From positions 3,709,001-3,773,000 of the forward strand of contig NZ_CP054918.1 in NCBI RefSeq assembly GCF_013364195.1: a stretch of 64,000 nt of DNA, read 5' to 3'. The notes beneath the pieces are model-generated. The model was not told where the DNA came from. It did not search any database and was given only the letters and a program-made list of their open reading frames with translations. The stretch comes from Streptomyces sp. NA04227 (GTDB lineage Bacteria > Actinomycetota > Actinomycetes > Streptomycetales > Streptomycetaceae). The translations under genes and the position numbers were made by a program. Each line of letters opens with the position of its first letter. The stretch's first letter is position 1. Shown in pieces: positions 1-6,780 of this stretch.

Positions 1-1301
1 TCACGGAGGACTTCGAGGCCGCCGACCGTGCCTGGGGACCGTTCGTGAACGTGGAGGGTTCCGGTGAGCACAACCCGCACGGCCACCGGGCCGAGCGCCA
101 CGAGAACTACACCCGCGACACCATCAGCGGTGACTACTCCCTGAAGTCCTTCCAGGTCGAGCAGGGAGACGCGTGGCGCTCCATTCCGCAGAACCTCGAG
201 TTCAAGCCGGGGCGCACCTACCGGGTGGGTCTGAAGTACCAGTCGGACAACAACACCCAGTACCGCCTGCAGGTTCGTTCGGGCGGCGCGGGCGACAAGG
301 ACCGCACCCTCGTCGACGACCCGCTCATCGCGACGACCGACCGTCCGCTCGACAGCTGGCCCAAGGCGAGCGACCCGCGGCCCGACGGCTGGAACGACGC
401 CGCGCCGCCGCAGGGCAGCGCGCCCAGCAAGGAGTACGCGACGGTGTTCAGCACCGGCGACGCGGACTGCGGCGACCCGTACCTCGCACTGACCTCGGCG
501 GGCGGCCTCGGGGCCATCACCGTGGACGACCTCGTGGTCGACGACCTCGGTCCGGCCCCGGACTCCGGCGGTGACTGTCCCGCCACCGGGGGGACCGACC
601 TCGCGATCGGCGAAGTCACCGCGAACCCGGGCGAGACGACGCCCCTCACGGCCACGTTCACCAACCGGGCCGACGTGCCCGTGACGGATGTCCGGGTCGA
701 GCTGAACGCCCCGGCGGGGGTCACGCTGAAGCCGGTCTCCGCCACCCGTGCCGAGAGCATCGCACCCGGCGACACCCTGAAGGTCGACTACGAGCTGACC
801 CTCGCGGACGACCTGAAGCTCGGCTCGTACGCGATCACCGGAGAGGTCTCGTCCCACTACCGCGACCAGCGGATCACCGCGACCGCCGAGCGGCGGGTCA
901 CGGTGAACTGTAAGCCGGACCTGCGTTGCGAGGCCGAAGACGTGACGCTCGGGGGCGGCACGGCCGTGGAGACGCTGGCACGTGGCCAGAGCGGCAAGGG
1001 TTATGTCAACTTCCCTGGTGGCAAGGGTGGTTACGTCGAGTGGAAGGTGGACGTCGCCGATGCCGGTGACTACGCCCTGGCCTTCCGCTACGCCCTGACG
1101 ACCGGGGACCGGCCGCTGACCCTCTCCGTCAACGGCAAGGAGATCAGCACGGACAGCTATCCGGTCACCGGTGCGTGGGACAAGTGGTCGGAGGCGAAGG
1201 CCAAGGCGGCTCTGAAGGCCGGGTCCAACACCATCCGCCTCACGGCGGCCAAGGAGGACGGGCCGAATGTCGACTACCTGACGGTCGTTTCGGCCTCCTG
1301 A
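1..1301 (+). CDS. C-terminal part of a secreted GH101-like endo-alpha-N-acetylgalactosaminidase (5' end outside window)
   Basis: The reading frame is open from base 3, so the gene begins before the window and only about 430 C-terminal residues are seen. The first part (TEDFE, WGPFV, then a HRAERHENY stretch followed by a beta-rich region) looks like the galactose-binding-like module behind the catalytic domain of GH101 enzymes, which release the core Gal-GalNAc disaccharide from mucin-type O-glycans. A NEW3/NPCBM-associated beta-sandwich follows (about residues 195-300 of the visible part, starting TDLAIGEVTANPG). The last domain (starting LRCEAEDVTLGGG and ending PNVDYLTVV) is a CBM6/CBM35-type carbohydrate-binding module. 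The missing catalytic domain makes the GH101 call an inference from module order; other secreted glycosidases can carry the same tail. A strong hairpin terminator follows 20 bases after the stop. Confidence 0.7.
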   Translation, partial: TEDFEAADRAWGPFVNVEGSGEHNPHGHRAERHENYTRDTISGDYSLKSFQVEQGDAWRSIPQNLEFKPGRTYRVGLKYQSDNNTQYRLQVRSGGAGDKDRTLVDDPLIATTDRPLDSWPKASDPRPDGWNDAAPPQGSAPSKEYATVFSTGDADCGDPYLALTSAGGLGAITVDDLVVDDLGPAPDSGGDCPATGGTDLAIGEVTANPGETTPLTATFTNRADVPVTDVRVELNAPAGVTLKPVSATRAESIAPGDTLKVDYELTLADDLKLGSYAITGEVSSHYRDQRITATAERRVTVNCKPDLRCEAEDVTLGGGTAVETLARGQSGKGYVNFPGGKGGYVEWKVDVADAGDYALAFRYALTTGDRPLTLSVNGKEISTDSYPVTGAWDKWSEAKAKAALKAGSNTIRLTAAKEDGPNVDYLTVVSAS

Positions 1302-1322
1302 GAAAGCCACCCCCCACACACG

Positions 1323-1362
1323 GCAGGGCCCGCCGCGATCACGGAATCGCGGCGGGCCCTGC
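1323..1362. terminator. Strong bidirectional terminator hairpin
   Basis: A perfect 17-bp stem (1323-1339 GCAGGGCCCGCCGCGAT paired with 1346-1362) encloses a 6-base loop. It lies between the converging glycosidase (+) and DUF2264 (-) genes and can end both transcripts. There is no T-run, as is usual for streptomycete terminators. Confidence 0.9.
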
Positions 1363-1379
1363 TCCATGTTCCGGACGGC

Positions 1380-3440
1380 CTACGCCGTAACCACGGCCGG
1401 CGGTTCACCGGGCGAGACCCGCGCGTGGCGGACCCGGCCCCGCAACACCGTGCCGGCGAGCTCCGGATCGTGCGCCGGCTCCTCCCCGAGCGCGATCAGC
1501 ACCCAGGTGCCGTCGGGGAAGCGCGCGGTGACCGTCGTGCCGTCGACCGCGCATGCCACCTCGCCCGGCTCCTCAATGCCTGCTCCATGGCCTGCTCCGG
1601 CGAGGCCGACGAGCGCCACATGGACCGTCCGCGCCTGGCCGCGCTCCGACGTGGCGTACGGAACAGCGGCGAACGGTCCGAACGCGCTGGTGTTCTCGCT
1701 CGACGCCACGGCCACCACGTCATGTCCGCTCAACGACAGGAAGGTGCTGGTGAGTCCGGAGTCGGCGACGGCCCGCGCGCGCAGGCTGTCGCTGTCGGCG
1801 TGCGGTGGCCGGGCGTCGGCCACCTGCCAGCCGCTGTCGTACAGCCGCAGACCGGCCGGCGCGTCGACGAGATGCGCCCGCAGCTCCCACGCCCCTCGTA
1901 CGACGCTCGCCGTCTCGATGCGTGCGTCGTACTCCCCGGCACCGTCCGTGGAGCCATCCCCGGCACCGTCCGTGGAGCCCTCGGTGGCACCGTCCGTGGA
2001 GCCCGGCCAGAAGGGCCGGTGCCAGGAGGCCGCGTAGTGGTCGGCGATGCGGAGCCGGTGGATACGCGTACGGGACGACAGCCCGCGAACGGGATCCCAC
2101 AGCCCGGCGTGGTTGTCGTCGCTCCCGGGCCCGGACGCTGCGAACGCCGGTGCGGTGGCGGTCGAGTAGGCGAACCGCGCGTAGTGCGGGTCGGAGGGCG
2201 CCGCGCCGGGGATCTGGTTGTCGCTGCCGTGGTTCACCAGCCGCGCGAGCCCGTCGGCCCGTGTCGTCGCGACCAGGAAGCCAGGTGCCGCCAAGGCACG
2301 CACCTCGTCCCGCTGTTCGACCGGGAGCGGCTCCTCCGTCGCGGTCCAGCACGGGTGGTCGGCAGGAAGCAGCAGCCCGAGGAACCCCTTGGAGAGCCAG
2401 TACGGGGAGCCGGGCCCCGAGTACGTCTGCACCATCGGAGGGAAGGGCCCGTACCAGCCGAGGGTGGGGATGCCCCGCGCGTCGCGGAAGCCCCGGTCGA
2501 CGAAGTGTTTCAGGGCACCGCTGGCGATCCGCCTGGTCAGCCCGGGCGTGAGGGGCGTGGCGTCGGCGAGCGCCCCGACCCAGGGGGCGGTCGCGGCGGC
2601 GAACCGGTAGGTCAGGGAGCGTCCTTGGTGGACGGGCGCTCCGTCCGCACCGAAGAAGAGGGCGAAGTCCTCCAGGAACCTGTGCAGCCGTTCCCGGAAC
2701 ACCGGCAGCCGCGCCGCTCCGCGCTCCCCGGCCATCCGCGCCCACAGCACCGGGTAGTGGTGCATGGCCCAGCCGCAGTAGTGGTCGAAACAGTCCGCGA
2801 CGCGGGGGTCACCGCCGTCCCGGTACCAGCCGTCCCCCACGTAGAACTCCTCGATCCGCGCGAGGTCGGCGTCCATCTCGTCCCGGTCGTGCGCGGCGCC
2901 CGCGAGTGCCAGGAACTCACCGACGATCACCCGGAACATGTGCCAGTTGTTGTCCGGGATCACCAGTCCCCAGACTCCCTGCAGCCAGGTCACCACCTGT
3001 TCCTGAACGCGCGACGCGAGCCGGTCCCACAGCCAGGGCCTGGTCAGGTGAAGTCCGAGGGCCAGGGAGCACGCCTCGACCAGGGTCTGGCGGCATGTCG
3101 CGTCGATCGCCGGCCATGCGTCCGGGTGCCCCGGATCCGTCCCGGCCGCGATGCCGTCGGCGTAGGCCTGGAGCAGTCCCGCCGGCGCGTCCCCGCCGGA
3201 ACCCGCGACACGGTAGGCGAGCAGGAGGAACGTCCGCGCGAAGCCCTCCAGTTCGTCCGAGTTCCGGCCCGAGAACGACGGCCGGCCGGGCAGCACGACG
3301 CGCGCACCCGAGGGCGACGCGAACCTGTGGGCATCGGTCAGCATCTGGTCCGCGACGGCCAGCCAGTGGGACCGGTCGTACCCGGTGAAAGGAGACAGGG
3401 ACCGGTCTTCCATCGGGAGGGCTGGTCTGGACATCGCCAT
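1380..3440 (-). CDS. DUF2264 domain-containing protein
   Basis: A 686-residue protein of the DUF2264 family: helix-rich N-terminal half (SHWLAVADQML, FARTFLLLAYRVAG, IPDNNWHMFRVIVGEF, DCFDHYCGWAMHHYPVLW) resembling an alpha/alpha toroid, and a beta-rich C-terminal half. Toroids of this kind occur in glycoside hydrolases and lyases, and DUF2264 genes often sit in sugar-utilisation loci, but no activity can be assigned from the sequence alone. No signal peptide, so probably cytoplasmic. The start at 3440 is chosen because CAGGAG lies 6-9 bases upstream; the open frame extends further but without a ribosome site. Around residue 500 a low-complexity insert of three GSTDGA units is encoded by a 24-bp tandem repeat. 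A DeoR-type direct-repeat operator lies just upstream. Confidence 0.8.
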   Translation of the reverse strand: MAMSRPALPMEDRSLSPFTGYDRSHWLAVADQMLTDAHRFASPSGARVVLPGRPSFSGRNSDELEGFARTFLLLAYRVAGSGGDAPAGLLQAYADGIAAGTDPGHPDAWPAIDATCRQTLVEACSLALGLHLTRPWLWDRLASRVQEQVVTWLQGVWGLVIPDNNWHMFRVIVGEFLALAGAAHDRDEMDADLARIEEFYVGDGWYRDGGDPRVADCFDHYCGWAMHHYPVLWARMAGERGAARLPVFRERLHRFLEDFALFFGADGAPVHQGRSLTYRFAAATAPWVGALADATPLTPGLTRRIASGALKHFVDRGFRDARGIPTLGWYGPFPPMVQTYSGPGSPYWLSKGFLGLLLPADHPCWTATEEPLPVEQRDEVRALAAPGFLVATTRADGLARLVNHGSDNQIPGAAPSDPHYARFAYSTATAPAFAASGPGSDDNHAGLWDPVRGLSSRTRIHRLRIADHYAASWHRPFWPGSTDGATEGSTDGAGDGSTDGAGEYDARIETASVVRGAWELRAHLVDAPAGLRLYDSGWQVADARPPHADSDSLRARAVADSGLTSTFLSLSGHDVVAVASSENTSAFGPFAAVPYATSERGQARTVHVALVGLAGAGHGAGIEEPGEVACAVDGTTVTARFPDGTWVLIALGEEPAHDPELAGTVLRGRVRHARVSPGEPPAVVTA
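1938..2003. repeat. 24-bp tandem repeat, 3 copies, inside the DUF2264 gene
   Basis: The 18-base core GGCACCGTCCGTGGAGCC occurs at 1938, 1962 and 1986, exactly 24 bases apart, and encodes the repeated GSTDGA motif. The period keeps the frame, so copy-number changes only lengthen or shorten a surface loop. Confidence 0.9.
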
Positions 3441-3467
3441 GAGGGGCTCCTGTTTACCGCACGAGAC

Positions 3468-3487
3468 ATGCGCAAACATGCGCGAAC
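3468..3487. promoter_or_regulatory. Direct-repeat operator upstream of DUF2264 gene (DeoR-like)
   Basis: Two adjacent 10-bp repeats, ATGCGCAAAC (3468-3477) and ATGCGCGAAC (3478-3487), begin 28 bases upstream of the DUF2264 start. Read on the gene strand they are TGTTCGCGCA/TGTTTGCGCA followed by a degenerate third TGT unit. Head-to-tail repeats phased at one helical turn are typical of DeoR-family sugar regulators. No DeoR gene lies in the window; the regulator is inferred. Confidence 0.5.
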
Positions 3488-3602
3488 AGAGTCTAGAAAC
3501 AGCAAGTGCGATCAATCCAGTAGCGCGCGGACGACTTCTCTCCAAGGCTTCGCCCTGCGACTTTCTGGAGGCGATGGGCCGCTACATGCCTGCCCGTGCG
3601 CC

Positions 3603-3983
3603 TCAGTGGACCGTCATCCGCCCCGTCCGTAGGGCCTCATGGTTTGCGAAGAGGGCGTCCAGGTGCACGGTGCGGGTCAGTTCGGCCGTCCATTTGGTGT
3701 GGGGCAGGTCCAGGTGCTGGGCGGAGCGGCACATGCGGGCGCGGGAGCACTGGGTGAGGATCCAGCGGGCCAGGGTGTTGCTGGTGGGGGTGTTGGCGTA
3801 CATGGTCGCGGCGAGTTGCCACAGCCGGTCGCCCGGCACTGTGCTGGGCTCGGCGACGCACACGATGGCGATGTCACCGAGGCCGCGTGAGTCGCTGGAC
3901 CGGGTCGTGAAGGCGACCGTCAGTTCTTCCAGGGGGAACAGGGTGAGGCGGCTGATGGCTGAGACCGTTTCCATGGTGGCCAC
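3603..3983 (-). CDS. Hypothetical protein, last gene of a small three-gene leftward operon
   Basis: A 126-residue protein that I do not recognise. It contains FPLEELTVAFTTRSSDSRGLGDIAIVC-like beta/alpha segments and ends with a helical region. GTG at 3983 is preferred because GGAG lies 5 bases upstream; an ATG at 3974 would also be in frame. It follows two other small leftward genes (4039-4293, 4286-4495) by 55 bases and probably shares their transcript. The set is back-to-back with a DUF6879/XRE pair, a context in which uncharacterised small streptomycete proteins often occur, so a role in the same regulatory module is plausible but unproven. Confidence 0.6.
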   Translation of the reverse strand: MATMETVSAISRLTLFPLEELTVAFTTRSSDSRGLGDIAIVCVAEPSTVPGDRLWQLAATMYANTPTSNTLARWILTQCSRARMCRSAQHLDLPHTKWTAELTRTVHLDALFANHEALRTGRMTVH

Positions 3984-4038
3984 GGGGTCTCCGAATTCTG
4001 GAGAAGTAAGGGGGTGCGGGCCCGCCGGGGCGAGGGGG

Positions 4039-4293
4039 CTACTTGCCGCCGCCACGGCGGCTGCTTTCGCCACCATTGGTGAGCGCGGCGAGGAGCCGCA
4101 TCGCGGACCCGATACGAAAGGCACCGAAGTCGACGTACGGAGTACCCGAAGAGCTCACGCGTCCCCGAATCTGGGCGCTCTCGCTCTCAGACAGGCCCAC
4201 TGCCCTGGCCGCGCCCCGGAGCTGTTGAGCCATCGTGTCGGCGAGTACCTGTGCAGCCTCGTACTCGACTTCACAGGTCCGGGGCCTAGCCAC
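4039..4293 (-). CDS. Small hypothetical protein (84 aa), middle gene of the leftward operon
   Basis: This 84-residue soluble protein starts MARPRTCEVEYEAAQV and contains QLRGAARAVGLSESESAQIRGR, probably helical, followed by PYVDFGAFRIGSAMRLL. The start overlaps the stop region of the upstream gene (4286-4495) by 8 bases, so translation is likely coupled. I do not recognise a named domain. Its position beside a DUF6879/XRE pair suggests an accessory or partner protein of that regulatory cassette; this is inference from context only. Confidence 0.65.
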   Translation of the reverse strand: MARPRTCEVEYEAAQVLADTMAQQLRGAARAVGLSESESAQIRGRVSSSGTPYVDFGAFRIGSAMRLLAALTNGGESSRRGGGK

Positions 4294-4495
4294 GGGGCGG
4301 CCTCATCTCGTGCGGGTGCGCCCGCAGTTCAACGTTGAGGTCCGTGACCTTCGACATGTCCCCCTCAGCGCGCGCCCTGCCGCGTTCACTGTCGAGGGCT
4401 GTACACACCCCGCAGCCCGGAGCGGGCTTCGGGTCGGATTCCATGCTCAGTGGCAGGTCGAGGGGTGGTCCCGGATACGTGTTCGACTTCTTCAT
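4286..4495 (-). CDS. Small cysteine-containing hypothetical protein (69 aa), first gene of the leftward operon
   Basis: A 69-residue protein with a GCGVC motif near the middle followed by a charged helix (ERGRARAEGDMSKVTDLNVE) and a terminal HPHEMRP. From memory, small streptomycete proteins with this CxVC-charged helix-NVELRxHPH pattern are found next to XRE/DUF5753 genes; no function is known to me. The Shine-Dalgarno site is weak (GGTACCGGCCCC before the ATG). It heads the three-gene unit and is transcribed away from the DUF6879 gene at 4712, with about 215 bases between the two for divergent promoters. Confidence 0.65.
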   Translation of the reverse strand: MKKSNTYPGPPLDLPLSMESDPKPAPGCGVCTALDSERGRARAEGDMSKVTDLNVELRAHPHEMRPPRG

Positions 4496-4711
4496 GGGGC
4501 CGGTACCGCCAACCAGATCTCAATGTCCTTGTGCATGAACAGCACCGTATGGACGGTGCATTGGCCGAGCCCCCTGAAGTTTCTCGCTGTTTCTTGCGTG
4601 ACCGCTGAAGGTGCGCAACATTTCTCACGTGGACAACTGGACCCCTCGCGCAGCGCGTTGGGCACCGGCAAAACTTGAGGTGTTCAGTCCACGACCGAAA
4701 GGCATGGATCG

Positions 4712-5437
4712 ATGACGCGACGACTTCGCTTCAACGGCACAGGAAGTGGCGACACCGGATGCCCCGCTGTGCACGAGGACATGGACACCCACGAGGTGAT
4801 CGTGCACGGTCCGCCCCTCACCGACCCCGAGGACATCGCTCAGCTTCAGCATCTGAGCCCTGGTGAGGTACCGATCGTGGTGCCACGCGAACTCCTGGTG
4901 GACTGGGGGCCGAAGGACATGACACGTAAGGCGGAGGTCGTCGGCCTGGACGCGTTCAACAAGCTCTTCGAGACTTTCCGGCACAGTGCCTGGAGGCTGG
5001 AGACCCGGCGCCGGTACGCGAGCGACGAAGCAACCGAGACCTACGCCCAGTTCATGGCGTCCGGCGAGGTCAGCTGGGACATGGAGTCGTGGTACTGCGT
5101 CACGATCCGTCGACAGACGGACGACGGCAAGACCGTCGGTCGGGTGCGTGTAGTCGACGACCCGCCTACGCCTGGCCAGCGATACCTCATGCTCAACGCA
5201 CGGCGGAACGCCCTTCTCGGAGAGGACATCCGGAATCTCTCGCGTGCGGACGCGGAGCAACTGCGGCTCGGAGACCAGGACTTCTGGATCTTCGACTCGC
5301 GGCTTGTCGCCGTGCTCAACTTCGATGACGCCGACAATCTGGTAAGCGTCGAACTGATCACGGAACCCGCCGAGGTGGTGCGGTACTCCATGTTGCGGGA
5401 CGCTGCGATGCACCACGCCTTCATCACCGAGCGATAG
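4712..5437 (+). CDS. DUF6879 family protein
   Basis: A 241-residue protein whose central part (FNKLFETFRHSAWRLETRRR, then Y-A-S-D near residue 105) is the signature of DUF6879, a family restricted largely to actinomycetes and almost always encoded beside an XRE/DUF5753 regulator. The N-terminal 70 residues are acidic. AAAGG lies 9 bases before the ATG. The next gene, an XRE regulator, starts 18 bases after this stop, so the two form an operon. By analogy to WhiJ-type loci the partner is thought to modulate the DNA-binding protein; neither substrate nor biochemical activity is known. Confidence 0.8.
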   Translation: MTRRLRFNGTGSGDTGCPAVHEDMDTHEVIVHGPPLTDPEDIAQLQHLSPGEVPIVVPRELLVDWGPKDMTRKAEVVGLDAFNKLFETFRHSAWRLETRRRYASDEATETYAQFMASGEVSWDMESWYCVTIRRQTDDGKTVGRVRVVDDPPTPGQRYLMLNARRNALLGEDIRNLSRADAEQLRLGDQDFWIFDSRLVAVLNFDDADNLVSVELITEPAEVVRYSMLRDAAMHHAFITER

Positions 5438-5455
5438 CGGCGGAATCCGGTACCG

Positions 5456-6304
5456 GTGAGCACGGACCATCAACGAGCACGGGAGGCGCTCGGAGCGCGG
5501 CTCCGGGAGCTTCGGCTCTCCGCTCCGGGCGGGCGGCTCACCGGTACTCGGCTCGCCGAACACTCCGGCTGGGGCAAGTCGAAGGTCAGCAAGCTGGAGA
5601 ACGGCAAGCAGACTCCAACGCCGGACGACCTGCTGCGATGGGTACAAGCCGTGGGTCAACCCGATGCGTACGACGAACTGCTCGGCCGCCTACGGGGGTT
5701 CGAGTCCCATGTCCGCTCCTGGCGACGACAGCTGGCCGCCGGGCACACGCCTGTCCAGCAGAAGATCGCGGCCGAGTACGCGCAGTCCGCAGTCGTCCAC
5801 GGATTCGAGAGCGCCACTATCCCGGGCATTCTGCAAACCGCCGACTACGCGAGGTCGGTGTTCTCACGCTACGCCGAGCTTCATCGCTCGAAGCGCGACA
5901 CCGAAGAGGCCGTGCGTGCTCGGCTCCGTCGTCAGGAGCTGCTGTACGACGGCCGCAAGAGGTTCCTCATTCTCGTCGGCGAGACCGCCCTCCGGTCCCT
6001 GATCTGCCCGCCTTCGGCGCTGGCAGGCCAACTCGACCGCCTGGCAGGGCTCATTGGGCTCGACACAGTGCGCTTGGGCATCATCCCGGTTGGCGCGTCG
6101 ATGAAGATCCCGCCCACAGGGGGCTTCTGGATCCATGACGAACGCCTCGTGGTGATCGAGACCTGGCATGCGGAACTGTGGGTCGACGACGCGGACTCCA
6201 TCGCCCTCTACCTGCGCACGTGGCACGCGCTCCAGGAATCCGCCGTCTTCGGGGCGGACGCTCAGGCCTTGATCGGGCGAGCGCGTCGGGCGCTTGGCGG
6301 GTGA
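5456..6304 (+). CDS. XRE-family regulator with DUF5753 domain
   Basis: A 282-residue protein: an XRE helix-turn-helix at about residues 10-65 (LGARLRELRL, LAEHSGWGKSKVSKLENGK) and a DUF5753 domain from about 95 to 275, with the typical IPGILQTADYAR and IIPVGA motifs. This is the WhiJ-like architecture, of which streptomycetes carry dozens of copies linked to development and antibiotic control. GTG at 5456 is the only sensible start; its ribosome site is weak, which fits coupling to the DUF6879 gene that ends 18 bases upstream. The next feature downstream is the CRISPR relic, with no gene following on this strand. Confidence 0.9.
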   Translation: MSTDHQRAREALGARLRELRLSAPGGRLTGTRLAEHSGWGKSKVSKLENGKQTPTPDDLLRWVQAVGQPDAYDELLGRLRGFESHVRSWRRQLAAGHTPVQQKIAAEYAQSAVVHGFESATIPGILQTADYARSVFSRYAELHRSKRDTEEAVRARLRRQELLYDGRKRFLILVGETALRSLICPPSALAGQLDRLAGLIGLDTVRLGIIPVGASMKIPPTGGFWIHDERLVVIETWHAELWVDDADSIALYLRTWHALQESAVFGADAQALIGRARRALGG

Positions 6305-6780
6305 CGCTTCGGGCTTGAGCAGTGCTTGATGCCATTCGCGCGGGGGCGCGCCGCGCGGACGAGGGGCGACAGAAGCAGCGCATGAAATGTCGGAAACTCG
6401 GGAAGTCAAGGGAAGCCTCCGGTCAGCCGCATAACCTCGCAGGTCGCGGAGGGTGGTCCCCGCGCGTGCGGGGTTGGTCCCTCCGCCTGCCTGCGCGGGT
6501 CGAAGGCGATGTGGTGGTCCCCGCGCGTGCGGGGTTGGTCCCCAGGTCCTGGCCCACCTATTGGCAGACGGCTCGTGGTCCCCGCGCATGCAGGGTTGGT
6601 CCAGTCTCGATGGACTCCTCGGGATGCACGGAGTCGTGGTCCCCGCACATGCGGGGCTCCACACCCCCCCACCCCCAACTCCCCCAGCAGTACGACCCCC
6701 CACCCCCCACCCACCGCAAAGCCGTACCACCACCACCCACCACCCCCGTCAATTCACCCGGCGAACCGCCCCCCTCCCCC
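6305..6780. other. Intergenic region: CRISPR relic plus C-rich tract
   Basis: Bases 6305-6452 hold no recognisable gene and may contain the leader of the CRISPR array. From 6660 to about 6790 the + strand is nearly free of G and rich in runs of C, so the - strand has many G-runs. This tract lies just past the stop of the leftward MMPL exporter and would be the 3' end of its transcript. Confidence 0.7.
6453..6664 (+). CRISPR. Short type I-E-like CRISPR array, 4 repeats and 3 spacers, no cas genes
   Basis: Four 29-base repeats start at 6453, 6514, 6575 and 6636, exactly 61 bases apart, leaving three 32-base spacers (6482-6513, 6543-6574, 6604-6635). Repeats begin GTGGTCCCCGC and form a hairpin (CCCCGCGCGTGCGGGG) followed by TTGGTCC. 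29/32 spacing and this repeat shape are those of actinomycete type I-E systems. Repeats 1 and 2 are identical; repeat 3 has two changes in the hairpin and a changed last base; repeat 4 loses its 3' part. Decay toward the right puts the leader on the left, so the array is transcribed on +. No cas gene is in the window, so the array is either served in trans or dead. Confidence 0.92.

Noticed and set aside
5697..5715. GGGTTCGAGTCCC, similar to a tRNA T-arm
   Set aside because: It lies inside the XRE/DUF5753 gene and no acceptor stem or anticodon arm can be formed around it.
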